From assembly GCA_013349405.1 (NCBI GenBank), contig DUZS01000002.1, positions 1-64,000 of the forward strand: a stretch of DNA of 64,000 nt, read 5' to 3'. Made by a program: the position numbers and the translations under genes. Positions 1-10,388 of the stretch are shown here, piece after piece (position 1 is the first letter of the stretch; the number at the start of each line of letters is the position of its first letter). The DNA comes from Desulfuromonadales bacterium. Its GTDB lineage: Bacteria > Desulfobacterota > Desulfuromonadia > Geobacterales > Pseudopelobacteraceae. The notes below the pieces were generated by a model, which had not been told where the DNA came from, did not search any database, and saw only the letters and a program-made list of their open reading frames with translations.

Positions 1-129
1 TACCGCACGCAGCGGGTTGCCAAAGATGGCGTGGTTGTGGAGGTGTGGCTGACCGCGACCGCGCTGTTGAATGAAGCGGGAGACGTGTATGCGGTGGCGA
101 CATCGGAGCGGACCAGCGGGATAGAGTAA
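1..129 (+). CDS. C-terminal fragment of a PAS/sensor-type protein (runs off window start)
   Basis: Open frame from base 1: YRTQRVAKDGVVVEVWLTATALLNEAGDVYAVATSERTSGIE*; resembles the C-terminal PAS region of chemotaxis/sensor fusions. Confidence 0.5.
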   Translation, partial: YRTQRVAKDGVVVEVWLTATALLNEAGDVYAVATSERTSGIE

Positions 130-236
130 AAATAGTGTCTGAACCACGATTTTCAGGATTAAAGGATTGACCTGATTTTAATCGTGGTAATCCGATAATC
201 CGATGAATCACGGTTCAGACAAGGGAGAGACAACTA

Positions 237-3107
237 ATGACAACCACACCACCAGAATCAGCCCAGGAACTGCGACGAAGTGCGGAGAAAAAAACTCGTC
301 TTGATGATCTGAAAATTTTAGAAGAGCAATATCCCGAAAATTCGCCGCAAATCATTCACGAACTGTTAGTGCATCAGATCGAATTAGAGATGCAGAACGA
401 GGAATTGCGTCTCGCGCAGCAAGAGCTGATCTCCGCAAAAGCCCGCTACTTTGACCTGTATAATCTGGCACCGATCGGCTATCTGACGGTAACTGAGGGA
501 GGTATTATCCAGGACGCCAACCTTACTGCAGCCACTATGCTGGGGGTGGGCCGAGGTATTCTACTCCAGAAAGTGCTGTCGAAATTCATCCATCCCGAAG
601 ATGCGGGCAACTATTACCTGCGTTGCAAGCAGCTTATTAAAACACGAGAGTTACAGGCCTGGGATATCCGGCTGATGCGGGCCGGCGGCTCGATATTCTG
701 GGCACATATGAAGTGTACCGCGTCGGATGACAGAGACGACTTCTGGATAATCTTTACTGACATAACTGAACGCAAGCAGGCCGAAGAAGCGTTGCATCAG
801 GCAAGTACCTATAACAGGCGCCTGATTGAAGCCGCTTTAGATCCTTTAGTGACCATTGGCCCGGATGGCAGGATCACTGATACGAACCAGGCCACGATGG
901 CGATTACCGGTGCCTCGCGCGAGGAACTCGTCGGCAGTATATTTTCCGACTATTTCAGTGATCCGGATACAGCAACAGCAGGGTATCGGAAGGTTTTTCT
1001 GGAAGGGACCGTACGGGACTATCCGCTGGAGGTTGCCCACCGGGACGGCCGGTTGATACCGGTGCATTACAATGCCACCCAGTTCCGGGATTCAGATGGC
1101 AACGTCGCCGGTGTTTTTGCCGCAGCCCGCGACATATCCGCGCAGATACGGTATGAGGAGGCGCTGCGAGAGAGTGAAGAGGCTTACCGAACCGTGGCTG
1201 ATTTTACCTGCGATTGGGAATACTGGATAACACCGGACGGCAGCATGCGCTATACATCTCCATCGTGCCAGCTTCATACCGGATATAGAGCTGATGAATT
1301 CAGGAAAGAACCGGAACTGATGGGTAAAATCACTCATCCCGATGACCGGGAACTGTTTGACTGCCACCTGCCTCCTGACCAGAGCGGATTAGTAGAAGGT
1401 GTTCGTAAGCACGAAAACGACTTCCGGATTATTACCCGCAGCGGCGAAGTCCGCTGGTTTGCACATGTCTGTCAGCCGGTTTATAGCAGCAAGGGAAAAT
1501 ATCTGGGGCAACGTGCCAGTAACAGGGATATAACTGGTCGCAAGCAGTTGGAAGCGGCTTTGTGTACCAGCGAGGAAAAGTACCGTCACCTTATCAGCGT
1601 ACTGCCAGACATAGTCTATTCTTTTGACCTGAAGCGGGGCGGAGCATATTACTCACCGGCAGTGGAGTCGGTGCTGGGCTATTCGTCAGAATACCTGATG
1701 GAACACCCTATGTGCTGGCATGATTCAATTCACCCGGATGACTTGCAAAAAGTAGAATCAGCCATTGAAAACTTCAAAGCAGGAGTGCCTTTTAATCTGG
1801 AATACCGTTTTCACCACGCTGATGGTCGCTGGATATGGCTTAACGATCGCTCAACTGATTTGAGTAAAACAGAGGTTAAGGCGACCAGAATCGAAGGAAT
1901 TGCCACGGAAGTAACTATTCGCAAGCAGATGGAAGAGAAACTGCAACTGGCCAAACTTCAGGCCGAATCCGCCAACCGTGCCAAGAGCGAGTTTCTGTCC
2001 AACATGAGTCATGAAATCCGCACCCCGATGAACGGCCTGCTCGGCATGACCCAGCTTCTGGGTATGACGGAGCTTTCGGAGGAACAGCAGGAGTATGTGG
2101 TTGCCCTCAAACTGTCCGGCAACAACCTGGTGTCGCTGGTCAACGACATACTTGATCTCTCAAAAATTGAAGCGGGAAAGATAACGATAGAAACGGCTGA
2201 ATTCAGTCTGCGGCATGCCTTAGATGAAGTATATCTTATGCAAAAGTCCGCCATATTCGCCAGGAAGCTCGCCTTTAATATCACTATTGATGAGGAAATA
2301 CCCCGCGTGATACTGGGCGATCAACTGCGGGTCAAGCAGATCATCCACAATCTGCTTGGCAATGCTGCGAAGTTCACTAAACAGGGGAGCATTACTATTG
2401 CTGCAGAGGTGCGTGAGTGGCATTATGGCAGTTGTATCATTCAGATCTCGGTTACCGATACCGGAATTGGTATTTCGCCTGAGGCCCTCGAAAAAATCTT
2501 TAACCCGTTTGTTCAGGAAGATGGCTCAACGACCCGCCAGTTTGGCGGCACCGGGCTCGGCCTGACTATCAGCCGCCGCCTGGCAGAACTTATGGGTGGC
2601 GATATCTCTGTGGAAAGTACCCATGGTGCCGGCAGCAGCTTCATACTGAAACTTCCGTTCACAATCCCGACCATACAAAATACAACTGGCATTATAGAAT
2701 TTCCAACCGTACCAGTCTGGGATGGCCCTTCCTTGCGGATCTTGTTAGTGGAAGATCACCCGGTCAATCTGTTATTTGGAACAGTGCTGCTTGGCAAAAA
2801 GCATGGCCATGAAGTTGTAACGGCTGAGAATGGTAGAGAGAGTCTGGAAGCACTTGATAAAGGAGAATTCGATCTGGTCCTCATGGATATTGATATGCCG
2901 GTCATGAACGGTGAAGAGGCACTTCGGGAAATCCGCGCAAAAGAAGAGGGTACCTGTTCCCACCAAAAGGTAATTGCTCTTACCGCCTATGCGTTGCGCG
3001 ATGAAAAGGAACGCTTTCTAAGTGAGGGATTTGACGGATATCTGTCAAAACCGCTGGAACAGAAGGAGTTGGTTGCTGAAATGAAAAGGGTTATGAATTT
3101 AGCTTGA
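237..3107 (+). CDS. Multi-PAS hybrid sensor histidine kinase with C-terminal receiver
   Basis: Repeated PAS/PAC motifs, H-box [14 protein letters not shown]-box [12 protein letters not shown], receiver [13 protein letters not shown]. Confidence 0.95.
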   Translation: MTTTPPESAQELRRSAEKKTRLDDLKILEEQYPENSPQIIHELLVHQIELEMQNEELRLAQQELISAKARYFDLYNLAPIGYLTVTEGGIIQDANLTAATMLGVGRGILLQKVLSKFIHPEDAGNYYLRCKQLIKTRELQAWDIRLMRAGGSIFWAHMKCTASDDRDDFWIIFTDITERKQAEEALHQASTYNRRLIEAALDPLVTIGPDGRITDTNQATMAITGASREELVGSIFSDYFSDPDTATAGYRKVFLEGTVRDYPLEVAHRDGRLIPVHYNATQFRDSDGNVAGVFAAARDISAQIRYEEALRESEEAYRTVADFTCDWEYWITPDGSMRYTSPSCQLHTGYRADEFRKEPELMGKITHPDDRELFDCHLPPDQSGLVEGVRKHENDFRIITRSGEVRWFAHVCQPVYSSKGKYLGQRASNRDITGRKQLEAALCTSEEKYRHLISVLPDIVYSFDLKRGGAYYSPAVESVLGYSSEYLMEHPMCWHDSIHPDDLQKVESAIENFKAGVPFNLEYRFHHADGRWIWLNDRSTDLSKTEVKATRIEGIATEVTIRKQMEEKLQLAKLQAESANRAKSEFLSNMSHEIRTPMNGLLGMTQLLGMTELSEEQQEYVVALKLSGNNLVSLVNDILDLSKIEAGKITIETAEFSLRHALDEVYLMQKSAIFARKLAFNITIDEEIPRVILGDQLRVKQIIHNLLGNAAKFTKQGSITIAAEVREWHYGSCIIQISVTDTGIGISPEALEKIFNPFVQEDGSTTRQFGGTGLGLTISRRLAELMGGDISVESTHGAGSSFILKLPFTIPTIQNTTGIIEFPTVPVWDGPSLRILLVEDHPVNLLFGTVLLGKKHGHEVVTAENGRESLEALDKGEFDLVLMDIDMPVMNGEEALREIRAKEEGTCSHQKVIALTAYALRDEKERFLSEGFDGYLSKPLEQKELVAEMKRVMNLA

Positions 3108-3742
3108 ATGTAGCCATGAGGAGAACTGTGATGCATGATAAACCCCGTATATTGATCGTAGATGACGATCCGATTAATGTTCGTTTGCTGACGAAGGCAC
3201 TGCAGAGAACATACGATATTTGCACAGCAACCAATGGTTTTGATGCGATCAGTCAGGTTAAAGAGACCTCTCCTGATTTGCTTATTCTGGATGTGATGAT
3301 GCCGGACTTGAGTGGCTTCGATGTCTGTAAAATCATCAAGGCAGAAGAAGCGTATGCCGATATCCCGATTCTTTTTCTGACTGCAAAGGATACCATAGAA
3401 GCTGAAATAATCGGTCTGGATCTGGGTGGTATCGATTATCTTAAAAAACCGGTGAACCTGGATCTACTCGAACTCCGGGTACGTAACCATATTGAATTGA
3501 AACGGCGAAATGATCTTATAAGAGAGCAGAGAGATCAGCTTGAAGCTGCACTTGCCCGGGTCAAACAGCTGGAAGGAATCATTCCGATCTGCTCCTACTG
3601 CAAAAAGATCAGGGATGACCAGCAAACCTGGCATCAGTTGGAGACATACATCAGCGACCATTCAGAAGCTCTATTCAGTCACGGCATGTGTCCAGCCTGT
3701 GCTAAAGAACAGATGGAAATCATACGGAACCTGAAATTGTAA
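3104..3742 (+). CDS. Response regulator with C-terminal CxYCkkIRdd...CPAC zinc-ribbon-like tail
   Basis: Receiver ILIVDDDPINVRLL / LLILDVMMPDLSGF; tail ICSYCKKIRDDQQTWHQLETYISDHSEALFSHGMCPAC; overlaps upstream HK stop. Confidence 0.92.
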   Translation: MNVAMRRTVMHDKPRILIVDDDPINVRLLTKALQRTYDICTATNGFDAISQVKETSPDLLILDVMMPDLSGFDVCKIIKAEEAYADIPILFLTAKDTIEAEIIGLDLGGIDYLKKPVNLDLLELRVRNHIELKRRNDLIREQRDQLEAALARVKQLEGIIPICSYCKKIRDDQQTWHQLETYISDHSEALFSHGMCPACAKEQMEIIRNLKL

Positions 3743-3944
3743 CAGACAATACATCCTTATTTCTTTAATAACAGTTAGTTATGGCCGAAACTTGACCCAT
3801 CGCGGTTTTAGTCAAACTTACCCACATTTCGCACTGCCAATTTTACCACATCCCAAACGGAAGCCGACGGTTTCCCAAGGACCCCCTTCAATACCCGTTT
3901 TATGGCTCTACTGATGTGTTCCTCGGGGCGATCGCCAATAATCA

Positions 3945-4514
3945 CTAAATCAATGTGATTGTTTCAACAACTCGCTCAATACCGCCAACTTCATTCGCGT
4001 AACGGATAAGATCAAAGACAGTTGATTCTGGTGTGCTCACCAAAAGAGGGGCGTAGGCACCTGGAAGCTCTTGCGAAATAGTCCTGTTGGTATTGGCCTT
4101 AGTAAAGAAGCGCAACCTGATCCTACCTACTATTATTTCACGCCGAGGGACATTGGTGATGACCTGTGTTTCTTGAATTGCCTGATGAGAGGAACCGTAC
4201 AACCCGGCTGCAGACTGTAATGCAACGTAGTAAGGGCGGCCAAGCCACCTGAAATAATCGTCAAGCCACCACTCTATGGGTGGCACACCAACAGTCCGGT
4301 GTTCAGGTTGCACAATGAGAAAATATTGCTGCCTGGGGGAAACCCTGCGTATCAATCCCCCTAAATGGGCAAGCTGCTGTTTTGCTGCACTTACCGAAAG
4401 TCCCGTTTGATTGGTAAGTTCGTCCATCGAAAAAGAAACAATCCCTTTTACAAGCATCTCCTCGATGAACGCCTCAGCGACCCCCGGTAAATGTTTAACA
4501 TGGTTATAAATCAT
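3945..4514 (-). CDS. AbiEi-like type IV toxin-antitoxin antitoxin/regulator, apparently C-terminally truncated
   Basis: N-terminal wHTH; LGRPYYVALQSAAGLYGSSHQAIQETQVIT and STPESTVFDLIRYANEVGGIERV motifs typical of the AbiEi family. Confidence 0.75.
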   Translation of the reverse strand: MIYNHVKHLPGVAEAFIEEMLVKGIVSFSMDELTNQTGLSVSAAKQQLAHLGGLIRRVSPRQQYFLIVQPEHRTVGVPPIEWWLDDYFRWLGRPYYVALQSAAGLYGSSHQAIQETQVITNVPRREIIVGRIRLRFFTKANTNRTISQELPGAYAPLLVSTPESTVFDLIRYANEVGGIERVVETITLI

Positions 4515-5075
4515 TTGCGCATTGCATCTAAAATAGATTCAATATGCAAATATATTATTTGTAGTTCTGGATGATTTAATGATTCCGCAGGTTCCCAAAA
4601 TATTCATTAGCAAATGCGCTAAGTCCTATTGTATAAAAACTTTTTTAGAAAACAACACCTTTGTGAACCGGCTCGCCATTGATCTCATGTTTTTTCGATA
4701 AAACGATAAATTTTAGATGACAGTGGGTTTCCCAGGGAGTGTAGACATCTTGTCCACGTTCGTGCGGATTTATGCACGAATATGTTTTGACTTCAAAAAG
4801 ACCGTTGGCCATGCACCACAATCGCTACCCATCCTTGATCCGGGTTCCCTTCCTGACAATCGTGACAGCAAAAGGGGATTCCTCCTTCCGCCATGCATAG
4901 AGACATTAGTTGCAGCAGCAACATCCGTCGCACCAACAATAACCCATTTATTTCAACCCGTTACCGCCGAACTACTGCTTCTTGTCAATAAACATCGCTT
5001 CACCTCGTGCTGATTCCTCCCCCGCGCTATTTTCGTAACTACCAGTAATTTAAAGATATTAGTGTGAATTTACCG

Positions 5076-5092
5076 TTGGCATACTAATTGAT
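5076..5092 (+). promoter_or_regulatory. Candidate sigma-54 (-24/-12-like) promoter upstream of CheW-like gene
   Basis: TTGGCATACTAATTGAT; GG-N10-GA instead of GG-N10-GC, so weak; about 25 nt before the start codon. Confidence 0.4.
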
Positions 5093-5116
5093 GTACAAGT
5101 ATGGGGGGAGTAAATA

Positions 5117-5509
5117 ATGACCAGTTATCTACACATAGTATGTCTGCCGTATCATCTGCTTGTTGATGCACGGCATGTGCAGGAAGTGCTTGAGCTTGAG
5201 GCCGCAGACGCCCGGAACATTCACGGCTGTCGGTTATGGCGCGACAACTCTGTAAGAGTTCTGGATTTAAGAGTCATGCTGGGAGAAACAGCGCCGCCAC
5301 GGCCGCAGGGAGGAATGGTTTATGCGGAAGGTGAAGCCGATGGCATCATGTTTCTGTGCGACAAGGTGCTTGGTCTGGTTCAGGCAGATGAAGCGGCCTT
5401 TAAAAAACTTGCGCACTCAATCGGACAGATGGTGCATCTTATTGACGCTGTTTTGCCGGATGCCGCCACCGGTCAACTGCTGTACCACCTGAGACTGGGT
5501 GTCATTTAG
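5117..5509 (+). CDS. CheW-like domain protein
   Basis: CheW-like pattern (VRVLDLRVMLGE..., MFLCDKVLGLVQ); RBS-like ggggggag before ATG. Confidence 0.65.
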   Translation: MTSYLHIVCLPYHLLVDARHVQEVLELEAADARNIHGCRLWRDNSVRVLDLRVMLGETAPPRPQGGMVYAEGEADGIMFLCDKVLGLVQADEAAFKKLAHSIGQMVHLIDAVLPDAATGQLLYHLRLGVI

Positions 5510-5900
5510 TGACGTACCAGGTACATCATGCGAAAACCATGCGGCAGGTCTGGAGGCCTTTCAAAAGCATACACCGGATATTGTGGTAACCGATATTCTT
5601 ATGCCGAAGATGGATGGCTTAACCTTGGCTCAAGAAATTCTGCGCATAATGCCGTCAGTACCAATCATTGTTGTAGCCGTTTTCGAGCAGACCGACTATT
5701 TGCTACAGGCAATTAATATGGGAATTGAAAAATATGTTACCAAGCCGGTCAACAGTTACCAGTTACATGAGAGTCTTCTTAATTGTGCGCACCACCTGAG
5801 AACCGAGCAGTTAATGAAACTTCGAGTGCTGCGGAGAGAGTCGACGGTACACTTCAAAGACAGTCTGACCAAGAATGCTCCGGGAAACAATTATGCGTAA
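5499..5900 (+). pseudogene. N-terminally truncated receiver domain paralogous to the receiver of 12204..13355
   Basis: AAGLEAFQKHTPDIVVTDILMPKMDGLTL... nearly matches VAGLEAFKKHTPDIVVTDILMPQMDGLTM; the N-terminal acidic-pocket half is missing. Confidence 0.75.
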
Positions 5901-6717
5901 AATATTTTTTGCTGAAGAAACCAGATTCACATTATTCTTTTGCCTGAGTATGCTGGTATTAGTGCTCGTTATGGCAGTAGTAAGTTATTTTTTGCGCGAA
6001 AGTCCAACCGATGACAGCGTGGACAATAATCAGAATACTGTCGTTATTTCGCACGCGAAACAGGAGCAGGCTCTGCAGAAGAAAACGCGACAGTCTGTCG
6101 TTAGCTCGGTCAGAGAAGCGATAAAAAAAGGCAAATCGTTAACTCCATATCTGCAGCTTACTAATGTGGACAAAGATTCACCTGAATATAAAGAGATAAA
6201 GAAAATGCTTGATGATGAAACAAAAAGACGTAAAGCGGGAGGTGTGCGCAAAGAACCTACTGATTCAAATAAAATAATACGCTATTTTGACGAATCGACA
6301 CCACGGGACAGGGCATCAGATGCTGCATATATTTATTTTGTTGATGTCTCCGGTATTCTTATTCCACATTTCTGTGTACAAATGGTATTAAAGCAGCACC
6401 TGCAGATGAAGGAATTCACTATAAGCGCAGATTCAGCAACGATGAACTTCACTGTGCCTTCCTATCAATCCGAGAACATCGGCAAGGGTGTCGCGGAATG
6501 GTACGATGCTCCCCTTGATCAAGGCACGTATAGAGCTGTTGAGGCGATAATGAAAGCCAGGAAGACCGTTCTGAGCATCACTGGCACGAAAGGCACAGTG
6601 TCCCGTGATCTGGCTGAAGATGAAATAAAGGCATTTCGCCGCATACTGGATGGGTACGCTGCTCTCGGAGGCAGTCTGAGCCATCTGCAAAGTAATAAGC
6701 TGTCTGAGAGAAAATAA
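5893..6717 (+). CDS. Single-pass membrane protein of unknown function
   Basis: MRKIFFAEETRFTLFFCLSMLVLVLVMAVVSYFL TM helix then soluble domain; start at ATG 5893 preferred over 5875. Confidence 0.65.
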   Translation: MRKIFFAEETRFTLFFCLSMLVLVLVMAVVSYFLRESPTDDSVDNNQNTVVISHAKQEQALQKKTRQSVVSSVREAIKKGKSLTPYLQLTNVDKDSPEYKEIKKMLDDETKRRKAGGVRKEPTDSNKIIRYFDESTPRDRASDAAYIYFVDVSGILIPHFCVQMVLKQHLQMKEFTISADSATMNFTVPSYQSENIGKGVAEWYDAPLDQGTYRAVEAIMKARKTVLSITGTKGTVSRDLAEDEIKAFRRILDGYAALGGSLSHLQSNKLSERK

Positions 6718-6738
6718 CTACTCCGGGAAGAGAGACCG

Positions 6739-6858
6739 ATGGCACGCATACTGGTAATTGATGATGAGCCGCACATTCGCATTCTTGTAGAATCATTCCT
6801 CTTGCTGGACGGACACGAAGTAGATCTGGCGGTACACCTATATCAGTCATGTTTCTGA
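6739..6858 (+). pseudogene. Truncated receiver (first ~32 aa) paralogous to 14817..15206
   Basis: MARILVIDDEPHIRILVESFLLLDGHEVDLAV... vs MAHILVIDDQEHIRTIMKEFFTIDQHEVDLAE; frame ends at TGA 6856-6858. Confidence 0.75.
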
Positions 6859-6885
6859 AGCTGTTTAGGCTATCGTCCGGACGAA

Positions 6886-8295
6886 GTGGCCGGCCGTATG
6901 CACTTCTACGATCTGCATCCCGAAGCCGGACGGGAAGCGTTCAAGGAAGCCGCCCTGGCAATGTTTATCCGCAAGGAGCCGTTTCCCAATTTTGAAAACC
7001 GCGCTGAGAGAAAAGACGGGGGGCAGATATGGCTCTGCACCTTCGGCAGCCCCATTTTGAGCGCTGACGGAACACTACTCGGGTACCGTGGCAGTGACAC
7101 CGATATCACCGACAAGAAAAGTGTCATGGAGCAGTTGATTCATGCTCAAAAGATGGAATCAATCGGTGAACTTGCCGGAGGGCTGGCTCATGATCTGAAC
7201 AACATTCTGAGTGTCGTTAATGGCTACGTAACTCTGGCGCAGCAGGGAATGGACAGGGAGCAAAAGCAATTTTCCTACCTTGATGAAGTCATCCGGGCAT
7301 CCTCGCGCGCCGCCTCGCTCACCCGCAGTCTGCTGGTGTACAGCCGCAAACAGCAGATGAATCAGCAGCAGCAAAACCTGAATGCCTTAATTACGACCGT
7401 TGGCTCATTCATTGAGCGGATAATCCATGACAATATTTTGTTTACCCTTTCTCTTTGTGATGGCCCACTTGTTGTGAACGTTGATAAGGTACAGATAGAA
7501 CAGGTGCTGCTGAATCTTGCCACCAACGCCCGTGATGCAATGGCGGATGGCGGAGCATTTACCATTGCCACAGCTGCCGGAAGCATGGATACACGGTTCG
7601 TTGCCAGCCACGGCTATGGAACGGTTGGCCGTTACGCCATTATAACGGTGACCGACAGCGGCCACGGCATGGATGAACAGACAAAACAGAAGGTGTTTAA
7701 TCCGTTCTATACCACCAAAGAGGTCGGCAAGGGGACCGGTCTCGGTTTGTCGATGGTGATGGGTATCATCAAACAGCATGGCGGTTTTATCGACCTGCAG
7801 AGTGAACCGGGCACGGGGAGCGTCTTTAAGCTCTATCTGCCGCTGGCGGATGCCGGAGAGATTGAAGCAGAGGACATTACGGAGCAAAACACCCAGACTG
7901 GGAAGGCTAAAGGGACCATTCTGGTTGCAGAAGATGATGATGATACCCGTGTTGCCGTGGAGGAATTTCTGACCAGAGCCGGTTACACGGTTATTACCGC
8001 CGAAGATGGCCAGGATGCCGTGGACAGGTTTGCCGCCCGATACAACGAAATTGAGCTGGTGATTACTGACATCGTCATGCCCAAAAAAAGCGGAAAAGCT
8101 GCAAGCGAAGAAATGAGAGCGATGTCAGACAGCGTGAAATTCATCTTTGTCAGCGGCCATGCCAGCGATATTATCGAGCGTGAAGGAGTGCTTGGCGCTG
8201 ATGTTGAAATAATTACAAAGCCGATCCTGCCGTATGAGCTGTTGCGGAAAATTCAGGAGCTCATACCGTCGTCAAAAAAAGGATCACATTCATGA
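6886..8295 (+). CDS. PAS-histidine kinase-receiver, apparently N-terminally truncated
   Basis: In-frame TAG 6865-6867 interrupts a PAS beginning GYRPDEVAGRMHFYDLHPE; H-box AGGLAHDLNNIL, G-box GKGTGLGLSMV, C-terminal receiver. Confidence 0.88.
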   Translation: MAGRMHFYDLHPEAGREAFKEAALAMFIRKEPFPNFENRAERKDGGQIWLCTFGSPILSADGTLLGYRGSDTDITDKKSVMEQLIHAQKMESIGELAGGLAHDLNNILSVVNGYVTLAQQGMDREQKQFSYLDEVIRASSRAASLTRSLLVYSRKQQMNQQQQNLNALITTVGSFIERIIHDNILFTLSLCDGPLVVNVDKVQIEQVLLNLATNARDAMADGGAFTIATAAGSMDTRFVASHGYGTVGRYAIITVTDSGHGMDEQTKQKVFNPFYTTKEVGKGTGLGLSMVMGIIKQHGGFIDLQSEPGTGSVFKLYLPLADAGEIEAEDITEQNTQTGKAKGTILVAEDDDDTRVAVEEFLTRAGYTVITAEDGQDAVDRFAARYNEIELVITDIVMPKKSGKAASEEMRAMSDSVKFIFVSGHASDIIEREGVLGADVEIITKPILPYELLRKIQELIPSSKKGSHS

Positions 8296-10388
8296 ACAAT
8301 GCCTCGCCGGAACGGGACTATCTGAAAAGTCTCACCCTGTTATACGTTGAAGATGAAGAACTTACCCGCGAAATATTCAGCGAATTCCTGACGCGTCTCG
8401 TCGGAGTGCTGATCACCGCTAAAAACGGCGCTGAGGGACTGGATGCCTATCGGGAGCATTGTCCGGATATAGTCATTACCGACATCCAGATGCCGGTAAT
8501 GGATGGCATGACCATGATGCAGGAAATCCGCACCCTTGATACATTCAAGTCGGTGCCAATCTTTATTATGACCGCCTTTGATCAGGTTGATTACCTGAAA
8601 CGCTCCATCCCGCTTGGTGTCTGCGAATACGTATTCAAGCCACTTGACCCAGATAAATTTACCGAATCACTGCTGAGCTGTTCCCGCCGCCTGCTTGAAG
8701 AGAAAAAACTGCGACAGGCCCAGGATGAGGTTGTGATGTCGCGCGACATTTATGCCGATCTTTTTCAATTCGCGCCGATTGCCTATTTTGCCTTTGATTT
8801 CCAGGGGGTGATACGGGAGGCAAATCATAGCGGCAGACATCTGCTCGGCATAGAGCACCACCTGCTGGCAGGGAAGCCCTTTAGCAGTTTTGCCGTTAAT
8901 GACGAGGGTAAAGAGGTTATTGCCCAGCACTTCGAAAGTGTACTGCGCAGAGAGGGGATGCAGAAATGTGACATCAGGCTCACCGGTTCTGACGGGACAG
9001 TGGTTTTTGGACAACTTCAGAGCGTCGTGGTGGGCTCAGGGAAAAAAGAGGATATGTGTATTCTTTCTTCTGTTGTTGATGGTACGGCTGGCGAACTAAT
9101 GAAAAAAGAGATCCAGGGCGCCCTGGAATATGCCGAAAATATCGTTGAAACCGTTCGTGAGCCTCTTGTGGTGCTGAATTCAGATTTGAAGATCCTGACC
9201 GCAAACCACAGTTTTTACGACACCTTCAAAGTTACTCCCGAAGATACCATCGGCAACTTCATCTACGACGTTGGCAACCGGCAGTGGGACATCCCCAAGC
9301 TGCGGGTACTTGTTGAGGAAATCCTCCCGCTGCAAACGGTGATCAACGGCTATGAAGTCGAGCATGATTTCCCCGGTATCGGCCACAAGATAATTCTCCT
9401 CAATGCCCGGCAGATTTTCCGGGAAAAAATCGGTTCACACCTCATCTTATTGGCTATGGATGACATCACCGCGCGTAAACAGATAGAATCGGTGCTGCAG
9501 GAGAATCAGGAGCAGCTGCAGACTTTCAACGACCAGCTGGAAAACCGGATTGCGGAAGAAGTCGGCAAGAACAGAGAAAAAGATATCCTGCTGCTGCATC
9601 AGGACAAAATGTCCTCCATCGGGCAGCTTGCCGCCGGTGTTGCGCATGAGATAAACAATCCGATGGCGTTTATCGCCAGTAACCTTGTTACGCTCAAGAG
9701 CTATGTAGAATCTCTGAGCCAGTTCCACCAGCTTTTTCAGGGCCTGCTCGAAAAGAACGGCACTGTTCAAGAGCTCCTCGTACTGGAGGAAGCGACCAGG
9801 AAGCTGGACATTGCGTTCATCCTTGAGGATATCTCCCCGTTGATTGCGGAGTCATCCGAAGGAGCCACCAGAGTCAAGCAGATAGTTCATGATCTGAAGG
9901 GTTTTGCCCGGACTGATGAAAGCAGTTTCGAGCTGGCGGATCTGAATGATTGTGTCCGGAGCACCGTTAACATTGTGCGTAACGAAATAAAGTATGTTGC
10001 CGAACTCGACCTGCAGCTGGGTGACATTCCGCAGATCAGCTGTTCCAGCAATCAGTTGAGTCAGGTCATCATCAATCTGCTGGTAAATGCCGCCCACTCC
10101 ATCGACAGCCACGGTTCCATCACCGTTACCACGCGTCAGGTCGATGATACGGTGGTACTGAGCGTCCGGGATACCGGAAAAGGGATGACGGAAGAGGTCA
10201 GAAAACGGGTCTTCGAACCATTTTACACGACCAAAGAGGTTGGCAAAGGGACCGGTCTGGGCCTCAGTATCAGCTACAGCATCATCAAGAAACATGGTGG
10301 AGAAATTTTGGTGGAAAGTGAACCGGGCAAAGGAACTATCTTCTCCGTTACACTGCCTATCCATGAGCGTCAGGAGAATCCGGCATGA
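8292..10388 (+). CDS. Receiver-PAS-histidine kinase
   Basis: LLYVEDEELTREIFSEFL receiver, PAS domains, AAGVAHEINNPMAF, GKGTGLGLSISYSI. Confidence 0.94.
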   Translation: MNNASPERDYLKSLTLLYVEDEELTREIFSEFLTRLVGVLITAKNGAEGLDAYREHCPDIVITDIQMPVMDGMTMMQEIRTLDTFKSVPIFIMTAFDQVDYLKRSIPLGVCEYVFKPLDPDKFTESLLSCSRRLLEEKKLRQAQDEVVMSRDIYADLFQFAPIAYFAFDFQGVIREANHSGRHLLGIEHHLLAGKPFSSFAVNDEGKEVIAQHFESVLRREGMQKCDIRLTGSDGTVVFGQLQSVVVGSGKKEDMCILSSVVDGTAGELMKKEIQGALEYAENIVETVREPLVVLNSDLKILTANHSFYDTFKVTPEDTIGNFIYDVGNRQWDIPKLRVLVEEILPLQTVINGYEVEHDFPGIGHKIILLNARQIFREKIGSHLILLAMDDITARKQIESVLQENQEQLQTFNDQLENRIAEEVGKNREKDILLLHQDKMSSIGQLAAGVAHEINNPMAFIASNLVTLKSYVESLSQFHQLFQGLLEKNGTVQELLVLEEATRKLDIAFILEDISPLIAESSEGATRVKQIVHDLKGFARTDESSFELADLNDCVRSTVNIVRNEIKYVAELDLQLGDIPQISCSSNQLSQVIINLLVNAAHSIDSHGSITVTTRQVDDTVVLSVRDTGKGMTEEVRKRVFEPFYTTKEVGKGTGLGLSISYSIIKKHGGEILVESEPGKGTIFSVTLPIHERQENPA

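Noticed and set aside
4717-5013. 98-aa plus-strand ORF between AbiEi-like and CheW-like genes
   Set aside because: No convincing RBS, no recognisable domain, overlaps the conserved upstream regulatory-looking block
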